Source of the DNA: Lacticaseibacillus camelliae DSM 22697 = JCM 13995
GTDB lineage: Bacteria > Bacillota > Bacilli > Lactobacillales > Lactobacillaceae
Reading direction: 5' to 3'
DNA length: 45,612 bases
NCBI RefSeq assembly: GCF_001311195.1
Contig: NZ_BBAJ01000012.1
Coordinates: forward strand, 1 to 45,612
The notes below the pieces were generated by a model. It was not told where the DNA came from and searched no databases. It worked only from the letters and a program-made list of their open reading frames with translations. The translations under genes were made by a program, and so were the position numbers. Of the stretch, positions 20,158 to 26,888 are shown piece after piece. Position 1 is the first letter of the stretch. The number at the start of each line of letters is the position of its first letter.

Positions 20158-22049
20158 ATGTGGACCCGCTTTTCCGGTGCGGTGTACATCCCGTCGCCTG
20201 GTTTAACATCGAAGGTCGTGTAAAATTCGTCGAGGTTTTGCGGTTGCACATTGGCGCGCAACTTGTTTGGGGCGTGCACATCAATCGACAGGATAAACTT
20301 GGCGTACTCCGGCCGAGACTTCTGACGCCAGACCCGGGCCCAGTTGGTGAAGAAGGCCTTGAGGTCAGCGTCCGGCTGATTCTGCGCGGTTTCCAGTGCG
20401 GCGGCCAAGCCACCCGCATCGGCGATGTTTTCGGAGACAATCTGCTTGCCGTTGACCTTGCCGGCCGGCGTTTCGATTCCATCGAACTCGTCGATCATCT
20501 GCTGGGTCAGTTCCTTGAAGTGCGCGTAGTCGGCTTCCTGCCACCAGTTCGTCATGTTGCCGTACTCGTCAAACTGGGCCCCGTTGTTATCAAACCCGTG
20601 TGAGATCTCGTGGGCGATGACCGCGCCGATCCCCCCGTAATTTTCGCTGGCGGTCTGCTTCAGGGAGTAGAACGGCGCCTGCAGGATCGCTGCCGGGAAC
20701 GTGATGTCATTGCGCGACGGATCGTAACTGGCGTTGACCAGGTGGCCTGGCATGTTCCAGACGTTGCGGTCGACCGGCTTGGTCAGCTGCTCAACGTTGA
20801 AGGCATGCCGGGCCTCGGCAAGCTGGATCACGTTTTCCAGCAGGCCTTGGTCTTCCTGCACGTGCATGCGGTCGTACACTTCGTTCGGGCGCTCCGGGTA
20901 GCCCATTTTCAGGACCATTTTGTCGAGCTTGACGATGGCCTTGTCCTTGGTGGACTGACTGAGCCAGTCGGAGTGCGCCAGGCGGCGCTTGTAAGTCGCG
21001 ATCATGTTTTTGACCAGCTGGGTCACGTCCTGCTTGGCTGCTTCGCCGAAGTACGTGCGGCCGTAGTAGATACCGACCGGTTCCGAGAAGACCCGGTTGG
21101 CCAGTCGGTAGGCGTGCTTGATTTGCTTAGGCGCTTCGGGATTGCCTGACAAAGCGCGGCCAAACTTACCCCCGAGCTGGCGCAGGTCTTCGCTCAGGTA
21201 CCCGGTGTTGGAAACCAAGTCGGAGACATAGGCCCAGTGCTTGTAACGCTCAAAAGTCGCGGCGGAGAACAGCTGCGTGAACTCCTTCAAAAAGCGCGGA
21301 TCGCCAACAATAATGGTTTCCGGCACTGCCGGCCACGCGTCCTTGGCAAAGCGCGCCAAATCAAAGTCTCCTAGCTGATCGGCCACTTCCTGGAAGGATT
21401 GCGGGTTGTAAGCTTTCGGGTAGTCCGCCCATTCCTCGCGCGTCTTGACGTGCTTGGCGAGTTCGCGGTCAAACGCCAACGCATCGTTCAGGTAAGTCTC
21501 TTGGTCGCCGGCAGAAAGGTCCGTTTGCGCCAAAATTTCCTTGACCATGTCGGCCCAGACCTTGAGCAGCGCCTGGCCCTGCTGGTTATCTTCAGCGTAG
21601 TAAGGCACGTCAGGCAAAATGGTCGAAGGACCAGTCAGCGTGATCTTATTCACGCTGGTATCCTTCAGGTCGGGTTCCGCATCCGTTTCAAACGGCATTG
21701 GGAACAACGACGCTGACAGGTCAGCGGCTTTGGCGTTGAACGCCGCAATATCAGAGGTGTCATTCAGTGGTACTAGGCGGTCCAGAGCCGGCTTAATCCC
21801 CGCCTTGTCGCGCGCAGTGAAGTCCTTCGCCTTGTCGTAAAGCTTAACGGCCTCCGCAAAGTAGGCATCCGGCGCCTTTTTACTGCCGTCACTGACCGCC
21901 GCAAAATCGGCCATTAACTTGGCCTCAACGTCGTCTGCGAGGTCATTAAAGCCCCCAGTCGCCGTTTTGTCTGGCGCGATTTCCGCCGTTTTTTCCCATT
22001 CGCCATTGACTGACTCGTACAAGTCGTCTTGGTATCGTGCTTCTGCCAT
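20151..22049 (-). CDS. pepO: Neutral endopeptidase PepO, M13 family
   Basis: Zinc oligopeptidase that cuts medium-length peptides, in lactic acid bacteria mainly casein-derived ones. 632 residues, intact. ATG 22049 is chosen over the upstream in-frame start because AEARYQDDLYESVNGEW matches the family N-terminus. Zinc site HEISH at residues 480-484, third ligand in ENIADAGGL, substrate motif NASYDPSRND. No signal peptide is visible, so intracellular. Has its own -10 box at 22100-22105 and follows the terminator at 22168-22198. Confidence 0.95.
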   Translation of the reverse strand: MAEARYQDDLYESVNGEWEKTAEIAPDKTATGGFNDLADDVEAKLMADFAAVSDGSKKAPDAYFAEAVKLYDKAKDFTARDKAGIKPALDRLVPLNDTSDIAAFNAKAADLSASLFPMPFETDAEPDLKDTSVNKITLTGPSTILPDVPYYAEDNQQGQALLKVWADMVKEILAQTDLSAGDQETYLNDALAFDRELAKHVKTREEWADYPKAYNPQSFQEVADQLGDFDLARFAKDAWPAVPETIIVGDPRFLKEFTQLFSAATFERYKHWAYVSDLVSNTGYLSEDLRQLGGKFGRALSGNPEAPKQIKHAYRLANRVFSEPVGIYYGRTYFGEAAKQDVTQLVKNMIATYKRRLAHSDWLSQSTKDKAIVKLDKMVLKMGYPERPNEVYDRMHVQEDQGLLENVIQLAEARHAFNVEQLTKPVDRNVWNMPGHLVNASYDPSRNDITFPAAILQAPFYSLKQTASENYGGIGAVIAHEISHGFDNNGAQFDEYGNMTNWWQEADYAHFKELTQQMIDEFDGIETPAGKVNGKQIVSENIADAGGLAAALETAQNQPDADLKAFFTNWARVWRQKSRPEYAKFILSIDVHAPNKLRANVQPQNLDEFYTTFDVKPGDGMYTAPEKRVHIW

Positions 22050-22099
22050 GTTCCTGTCGCTCCCTTCGCTGGCTCTCACCAGCGTTTAATGTAATGCTA

Positions 22100-22105
22100 A
22101 TTATA
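22100..22105 (-). promoter_or_regulatory. -10 box of pepO
   Basis: TATAAT on the minus strand about 50 bases before the pepO ATG. No close match to TTGACA at 17 bases, so strength is uncertain. Confidence 0.45.
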
Positions 22106-22167
22106 GCGCAAGCCGCAAGGGTTTTCACCCATACATTCCCCTTACCACCGTTCTGCACCAATAAGGC

Positions 22168-22198
22168 AAAAAAAAGGCACGACATTGAACGTCGTGCC
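22168..22198 (-). terminator. Terminator of the Sm-like gene
   Basis: Minus strand GGCACGAC (22198-22191), a 7-base loop, GTCGTGCC (22183-22176) and eight T (22175-22168). Follows the 22206 gene and separates it from pepO. Confidence 0.9.
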
Positions 22199-22205
22199 GC
22201 AGGGC

Positions 22206-22433
22206 TCAGGCCCAGGCGATCTTGGTGATCGCGTATTCCTGTAGCCGTTTCGCCCCTTTGGTGGTTTCGATGATCACCGTGCTGCGTTCCTGATACGGCT
22301 TCACCGTGGCGGGGTGAATCTCCGAGATGATCCCCTTCAAGACCTTTTTGTCGATGGTGTGAATCGACACCTTGCGTTTGGTCAGTAATGCGTCCTCCAG
22401 TAAGCTAATAATCTCAGTGGTGCGTTGCGCCAT
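22206..22433 (-). CDS. Small Sm-like (Hfq/YolD-like) protein, function unknown
   Basis: 75 residues, ATG 22433 nine bases after AAAGGAGG. An N-terminal helix (RTTEIISLLEDALLTKR) is followed by alternating beta-type segments KVSIHTIDKKVLKGIISEI, STVIIETTKGAKRL and EYAITKIAW. This helix plus short strands with a G near the Sm1 turn and an EYAITKI end resembles the Hfq/Sm or YolD-type small barrel; that is my inference by pattern, not a database match. Single-gene unit with a -10 box, a consensus cre site and its own terminator, so probably under carbon catabolite control. Confidence 0.6.
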   Translation of the reverse strand: MAQRTTEIISLLEDALLTKRKVSIHTIDKKVLKGIISEIHPATVKPYQERSTVIIETTKGAKRLQEYAITKIAWA

Positions 22434-22460
22434 GAGCAAGAACCTCCTTTTGGGTGCTTT

Positions 22461-22480
22461 TGATAACGCTTTCAGTATAC
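22461..22480 (-). promoter_or_regulatory. cre site (CcpA) just downstream of a -10 box
   Basis: Minus strand TGAAAGCGTTATCA (22474-22461) fits the cre consensus TGWAARCGYTWNCW at every position. It directly follows TATACT (22480-22475), so CcpA bound there would block transcription of the small gene starting at 22433. The -35 is weak. Confidence 0.7.
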
Positions 22481-22498
22481 GCGTTATCCGGTCAAAAA

Positions 22499-23431
22499 TC
22501 AGTAGCCAGCGGTCAAGTCAACGCGATTTTTGACAATCTGACCCGTGGCGGCTAAGGCCTCGAGGTTCGGTTTAAAAATTTGGTAAACCGCCTCGCGCAA
22601 GTGCGGGACGGTGCCCGAAATATGTGGCGTGATCAGCACGCACGGCTCCTGCCAGAGCGAATCGGTGCCCGGTAGCGGCTCTTGCTCGAAGACGTCCAGC
22701 GCCGCCCCTGAGAGGCGGCCGGCGTGGAGCGCATTGCGCAGCGCCACGGTGTCCACAGTCTGACCGCGCCCGACGTTAACAAACAGCGGGGCCTGCTTGA
22801 GGCCGTTGAAGAAACCAGCGTTGAAAAAGTGCTGTGTGGCGCCAGTCAGCGGCATGACGTTGATCAGCACATCCGCATTTTCCGCAAACGAAGCAGCCTG
22901 CTCATCGGTACCGACCTTCGCGAACCCTTCGGCGGCGTTGCCGTGGCGGCTAATTCCCCAGACAGTCATTCCCTGCTGGTTGAGCCGGCGGGCGATGGCC
23001 CGGCCGATGTGGCCCGTGCCAAAAATCACCGCCGTTTTGCCGGCTGGTAGCCACATCGAAGGCCGCCTTGCTTCATTGTCCCACTGCCGCGCAGCAGGCA
23101 CTAGTCCGCGCGCAAAGGCAAGAATCATCGCCAGCGTTGACTCGGCAATGGGCTCAGCATGAATGCCGCTGGTGTTGGCCAGCTGAATGCCTTGCTGCTG
23201 GAACTGCGTCAGTGGCAGGTAATCGACGCCAGCTGACATGGCCTGAACGAATTTAACGTGATTCGGCCCGGCAATCAGCTCAGCGCCGACCGCGTCCCAG
23301 CCCAGGATCACATCGATGCTTTCGGCCTGAGCAGAGGTAAAAGCAGCCTTGGAAATGACATGCCAGTCCGGGTGCTCAGCAAAGTCATCAGCCGCACTAT
23401 CCGGCAGGCCGTACAAAGTTAAAATGTTCAT
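22499..23431 (-). CDS. D-isomer-specific 2-hydroxyacid dehydrogenase
   Basis: NAD(P)-dependent interconversion of a 2-keto acid and a D-2-hydroxy acid. 310 residues, intact, ATG 23431 behind GGAGTGG. Rossmann motif FGTGHIGRAIARRL at residues 137-150. Catalytic triad positions: Arg in VNVGRGQTVD, Glu in FEQEPLP and His in ITPHISG. Substrate cannot be read from sequence. It starts 11 bases after ypsC and is likely co-transcribed with it. Confidence 0.9.
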   Translation of the reverse strand: MNILTLYGLPDSAADDFAEHPDWHVISKAAFTSAQAESIDVILGWDAVGAELIAGPNHVKFVQAMSAGVDYLPLTQFQQQGIQLANTSGIHAEPIAESTLAMILAFARGLVPAARQWDNEARRPSMWLPAGKTAVIFGTGHIGRAIARRLNQQGMTVWGISRHGNAAEGFAKVGTDEQAASFAENADVLINVMPLTGATQHFFNAGFFNGLKQAPLFVNVGRGQTVDTVALRNALHAGRLSGAALDVFEQEPLPGTDSLWQEPCVLITPHISGTVPHLREAVYQIFKPNLEALAATGQIVKNRVDLTAGY

Positions 23432-23442
23432 GCTACCACTCC

Positions 23443-24573
23443 TTAGTGGCGCCGCTGCGCCCAGAACTGGAAGTAATCCGTGCGAATTGTCCCGTTGTAT
23501 AGCTTGCGCCGCTTTGTGGCCTTGTGCCCGAACGCTTTTTCAAATTCGAGGTCCGCGGTCAGAATGTAGCGGCTCCAGTTAGTCAGGTCGCCGTAAACTT
23601 GCCCCATCTCGCGGTAAAGCGTGCGGGCGGCGTCAAGCTCACCCAGTCGTTTCCCATATGGCGGATTCGAGACCAGCACCCCGTGTTGGTCGTTGTCCAG
23701 CCGATTGTCTTTGACGGCGAGCTGCTTGAATCGAATTGTCTGGCCCAGCCCGGCTTGCTTGGCATTTTCCTGCGCGATCTCGATCATTTTCGGGTCCAAA
23801 TCAAAGCCCTGAATGTCGAGCTCGCGGTCAAAGTCGGCTGCATCCAGCGCCTCGTCCTTCACATCCTGAAGCACCTGCGGAGCCATGAAGGCAAAATTCT
23901 CGAACGCAAAATGCCGCTGCAGCCCAGGGGCAATGTTTAAGCCCCACAGCGCGGTTTCAATCGGAATTGTGCCAGAACCAGTGGTCGGGTCAACAAAGGG
24001 CATGTCCGGGTGCCAATTCGTCAGCATCACCAGCGCGGCCGCGAAGTTCTCTTTTAGCGGCGCCTCCCCTTTGGCGATCCGGTAGCCGCGTTTGAACAAG
24101 CTGGGGCCGGTGGTGTCGATGGTCAGCGTCGCGACGTCACGGAGAATCGAGACCTCAAGCGGATACGTTTTGCCGGTTTCCGCCAGCCGTCCGCGCCGGT
24201 GATACACCGTGGCCAGCTTATCGACAATGGCCTTTTTCGTGATTGCCTGCACGTCAGGCTCGGAGTGCAACTTCGAGCGCACACTGCGGCCTTCGACTGG
24301 GAAGGCCGCGTCCAGTGGCAGGTACTGATCCCAAGGCAGTGCCTTGACGCCTTCGAACAACTCGTCAAAGGTCGTGGCCGTGAATTGGCCGACAATGATC
24401 TTCACGCGGTCGGCGGTACGCAGCCACACGTTGGCCTTCGCAATGGCTTTTTCGTCGCCTTGAAAATACACCTTGCCGTTGTCAGTCTGCTCGTCAAAGC
24501 CCAAGTCGCGAATCTCGCGGGCGGTCAATGCTTCCAGTCCGGAAGCCATGGTGGCCAGTAATTTATATTGCAT
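23443..24573 (-). CDS. ypsC: THUMP-domain rRNA methyltransferase (RlmL/YpsC family)
   Basis: SAM-dependent methyltransferase expected to modify guanine N2 in 23S rRNA. ATG 24573 behind AAAGGAG; residues before it in the open frame are not coding. An N-terminal THUMP domain (residues ~1-155) precedes a Rossmann methyltransferase with FVDPTTGSGTIPIE and the N-methylase motif SNPPYG. About 376 residues, intact. Its position after gpsB-rnpB matches ypsB-rnpB-ypsC of Bacillus subtilis. Confidence 0.92.
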   Translation of the reverse strand: MQYKLLATMASGLEALTAREIRDLGFDEQTDNGKVYFQGDEKAIAKANVWLRTADRVKIIVGQFTATTFDELFEGVKALPWDQYLPLDAAFPVEGRSVRSKLHSEPDVQAITKKAIVDKLATVYHRRGRLAETGKTYPLEVSILRDVATLTIDTTGPSLFKRGYRIAKGEAPLKENFAAALVMLTNWHPDMPFVDPTTGSGTIPIETALWGLNIAPGLQRHFAFENFAFMAPQVLQDVKDEALDAADFDRELDIQGFDLDPKMIEIAQENAKQAGLGQTIRFKQLAVKDNRLDNDQHGVLVSNPPYGKRLGELDAARTLYREMGQVYGDLTNWSRYILTADLEFEKAFGHKATKRRKLYNGTIRTDYFQFWAQRRH

Positions 24574-24598
24574 AATAGTCTCCTTTTCTGTCGCTTCA

Positions 24599-24627
24599 AT
24601 GTTACCCCAGAAAAGGGGCTGTGTCAC
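24599..24627 (-). promoter_or_regulatory. Promoter of ypsC
   Basis: GTGACA (24627-24622), a 17-base spacer and TAACAT (24604-24599) on the minus strand. RNA would start near 24592, about 18 bases before the ypsC ATG. Confidence 0.55.
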
Positions 24628-24684
24628 CGGAAACGAACACGGCAATGCCTTGATCGTCTGGTCATCGGGCTAAACGGCGCCAGG

Positions 24685-24764
24685 CCTTCGCACCATTAAT
24701 CGGGCTTCGGGTTCTCAACGATGGAGCATCCAGCCTAGCTAAGCGCGCGAACCCTTCGCACCAT
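24685..24764. repeat. 12-bp direct repeat flanking a structured spacer
   Basis: CCTTCGCACCAT occurs at 24685-24696 and again at 24753-24764. Between them GGGTTC (24709-24714) can pair with GAACCC (24749-24754), and TGGAGCATCCA is a small internal hairpin. The element fills the gap between the rnpB terminator and the ypsC promoter. No coding frame is seen. Confidence 0.6.
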
Positions 24765-24766
24765 AC

Positions 24767-24795
24767 AAAAAACAGCCCGGGGAAACCCCGAGCCG
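24767..24795 (-). terminator. Terminator of rnpB
   Basis: Minus strand GCTCGGGG, a 3-base loop, CCCCGGGC, then TGTTTTTT. It lies directly after the 3' end of RNase P RNA. Confidence 0.85.
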
Positions 24796-24799
24796 CGCC

Positions 24800-25180
24800 T
24801 GTTTGCAGTCCTCTATAAGCCATGTTTTGTTCCAGCACCAAGTCAGGCCAAGGTGCCTTCAGTAATCATCTATCTCAGCTTTCGCTGTTAGGGCCATCGG
24901 TTCAATTTCCTAGGCCTTGCGCCCCTACCAAAGTTTGGGTTACTCGCTCGCGGGGTTTACCCGTTCCAAGCTGACGGTTTCCCGTCAGCATCGTCTCTGT
25001 GGCACTTTTCAGACCGACTCACGCATAGCCGAAGCCTTAGCGCTTTGGGTCGCCGTTACCGTAAAACGGTACTCAGGCTTATTGGGCCTGACGCGAACAC
25101 TCCAAGCATCGCAGCTTGGGCGGGCATGGACTTTCCTCACCAGACATCAGCCTGGCGCGATTACTCGAGAACTGCAAATG
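24800..25180 (-). ncRNA. rnpB: RNase P RNA, Bacillus class (type B)
   Basis: Catalytic RNA that trims 5' leaders from pre-tRNA. The minus strand carries the hallmark GAGGAAAGTCCATGC near the 5' end (25138-25124), GAAAAGTGCCACAGAGACG in the middle, CCGCGAGCGAGTAACCC further on, and GGAACAAAACATGGCTTA near the 3' end. The terminal P1 helix is GCAGTTCTC (25174-25166) with GAGGACTGC (24813-24805). About 380 bases, a normal type B size. Ends are estimated from P1. It begins about 12 bases after the gpsB stop, so its promoter must lie inside gpsB or it is processed from a gpsB transcript. Confidence 0.95.
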
Positions 25181-25191
25181 AATTCACAAAT

Positions 25192-25581
25192 TTAGTACTG
25201 ATCGATTCCAGATTGGTCGTCGTGGGTGCTTTGGCCGCCATCAGACAACTTGCTGCCAAAGACGTGACGCTCCAGGTTGGATAGCCGCTTCAAAATGTCG
25301 TAGTTCGTCGCAGTGGCATTCGGCTGCTGCGGGGTGGCCGCGGCCACGTTCTTCGAAACGGATAACTGCTTGGTCAGCTCGTCAACGCGACTGCGCAAAC
25401 GGGCATTTTCCTCACTTTGGCGATCCAGCTCGGCGTTATAATTCTCGTAATCCTTGATGATTTGATCGAGAAATTCATCGACCTCGTCGGGATCGTCACC
25501 GCGCATGACCTTTTTAAAATTCTTATCCAAAATGGCCTTGGGGTCAAGTTGAACATTGAATGTTGTTTCCTTGCTATCCAT
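25192..25581 (-). CDS. gpsB: Cell-division regulator GpsB
   Basis: DivIVA-like coiled-coil protein at the septum that binds cytoplasmic tails of class A PBPs and coordinates wall synthesis. 129 residues; ATG 25581 six bases after GAGGTG. N-terminal membrane-binding domain with [17 protein letters not shown] and [15 protein letters not shown], a coiled coil ([20 protein letters not shown]), an Ala/Pro linker, and a C-terminal oligomerisation segment [20 protein letters not shown]1A gene with a basic cytoplasmic tail lies nearby at 26881, a plausible partner. Confidence 0.95.
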   Translation of the reverse strand: MDSKETTFNVQLDPKAILDKNFKKVMRGDDPDEVDEFLDQIIKDYENYNAELDRQSEENARLRSRVDELTKQLSVSKNVAAATPQQPNATATNYDILKRLSNLERHVFGSKLSDGGQSTHDDQSGIDQY

Positions 25582-25614
25582 ATCCAGCACCTCATTCGAA
25601 GACTTACTGAAACT

Positions 25615-25625
25615 ATTGTATCATA
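25615..25625 (-). promoter_or_regulatory. Overlapping -10 boxes upstream of gpsB
   Basis: Minus strand TATGATACAAT holds two possible -10 hexamers (TATGAT and TACAAT). No strong -35 is seen. It lies in the 56-base gap between ypsA and gpsB. Confidence 0.45.
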
Positions 25626-25637
25626 CCACTAATCGCT

Positions 25638-26205
25638 TTAAAACTGCTCATTTGCATGGTTTTCGCCCCAATCGCGGGCGGCCTCTTCCAAATCCTCCAT
25701 CGTGATCAGTGTCAGCGGATACGCACGGCGATTACTTTCCGCCTGCGCGCCTTGGTACGCAAAGCGCGGCTTGCCCTCAAAGTCCGGGTCGTAAACCAGC
25801 AGCGCCCCGTCTGTGTGGTGCAGCATGAACTGCGTGTAGCCCGAAAGTTGGCGTGGGTTTTGGTATGGGGCGCTAGAAGTGGGCTGGCTAAAATCCACCT
25901 GACTGATCAACGTCTGCAGGCGATTTTGATTATCTTCGTTCCACTGGTGACCGAAGTCCGCAAATGGCAGCATGACCGCCACTTTTAAATCCGGGTAATC
26001 AGGCTTCAAACTCATCGCAACTTGAGCACCCCACTGCTCGATGCCGAGCTCCCCGCCTGTGATCACCCACTTGAGGCCATCATCCAGAAGTGGAATCAAG
26101 GCATTTTTTTAAACTATACTTAATCACCGTGATTTTAGGGTCGTCTTCCCCGTGAGTGCTCAGTTCCCACGAGCGATACCCGGTCAGCCAAAGGCGTGTC
26201 AGCAT
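25638..26205 (-). CDS. ypsA: YpsA family protein, DUF1273 (one apparent indel)
   Basis: SLOG/LOG-like Rossmann protein; the Bacillus homologue affects cell division, but its biochemical role is unsettled. ATG 26205 behind AAGGG opens [15 protein letters not shown], matching the TGYKPFEL start of the family. Core motif [18 protein letters not shown], later [14 protein letters not shown]. The A/T run at 26104-26110 has seven bases; six ([16 protein letters not shown]) restores the frame, giving 188 residues. Divergent from recU and upstream of gpsB, as in Bacillus. Confidence 0.88.
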
Positions 26206-26243
26206 AACGGTTCCCTTCTCATTAGGTCACAACCGGCCAAGAT

Positions 26244-26252
26244 TGATATAAT
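26244..26252 (+). promoter_or_regulatory. Extended -10 promoter of recU-pbp1A
   Basis: TGATATAAT is a consensus extended -10 (TGnTATAAT), which can work without a good -35. RNA would start near 26259, about 14 bases before the recU ATG. Confidence 0.6.
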
Positions 26253-26272
26253 GGCGCTAGGAGCGTGGACAT

Positions 26273-26888
26273 ATGGCAATTCATTACCCCAATGGTAAAG
26301 CATACGAGAGCGGCAAGCAAACTGCCGAAGACGCCGTCAACTACGGCGGCCGGGGCATGACGCTGGAAGCCGAGCTCAATGCGAGTAATCAGTATTACCG
26401 GGCGGCCAAACGCGCGGTGATTTATAAAAAAACCGACCCCGATCCAGATCGTCAAGGTCGACTACCCTCAGCGCAGTCAGGCGGTCATTAAAGAGGCTTA
26501 TTTCAAAACCCCTTCGACGACCGACTATAATGGCGTCTACCAGGGTTATTATGTTGACTTTGACGCCAAAGAGACCAAAAACAGGCAAAGCTTCCCGCTC
26601 AAGAACTTTCATCCGCATCAGGTCAGGCACCTGAACGCTTGTCTCGAACAAGGCGGGATCTGTTTTGCGTTGATTCGCTTTGTGACGTTGAATCGGCTGT
26701 TTGTGTACCCGGTCAGTGACTTGAACCGCTGGTGGGCCGAGAGCTTGAAAAACGGCCGCAAGTCGATTCCCCTTAAAGCAATTGAAACAGCCGGGTTCGA
26801 ACTCCACCCCAAGCTGCAGCCACTGATTCCTTACCTGGACGGCGTGGACTGGTTAATCAAAACAAAGAGAGGCACTGAAAATGGCTAA
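26273..26888 (+). CDS. recU: Holliday junction resolvase RecU (one apparent indel)
   Basis: Resolves Holliday junctions during recombination and chromosome segregation. ATG 26273 nine bases after AGGAG. Begins MAIHYPNGKAY, then RGMTLEAELNASNQYY; the nuclease core has YYVDFDAKETKN and the end has GRKSIPLKAIE. The A run at 26426-26432 has seven A; six gives YKKPTPIQIVKVDYP. Corrected length is 204 residues. Its TAA overlaps the pbp1A ATG by 8 bases, the classical recU-pbp1A pair of Firmicutes. Confidence 0.94.

Noticed and set aside
22440-22498. TTGACC ten bases before TATACT as a standard promoter for the Sm-like gene
   Set aside because: A 10-base spacer is too short for sigma-A; only the -10 is kept.
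24700-24764. tRNA-like element ending in GCACCA next to rnpB
   Set aside because: The GGGTTC/GAACCC pairing and CACCA are suggestive, but no D-arm, anticodon arm or 7-bp acceptor stem can be drawn.
26785-26805. tRNA T-arm-like GGGTTCGAACTCC
   Set aside because: Lies within recU coding sequence; no acceptor stem or anticodon arm fits around it.
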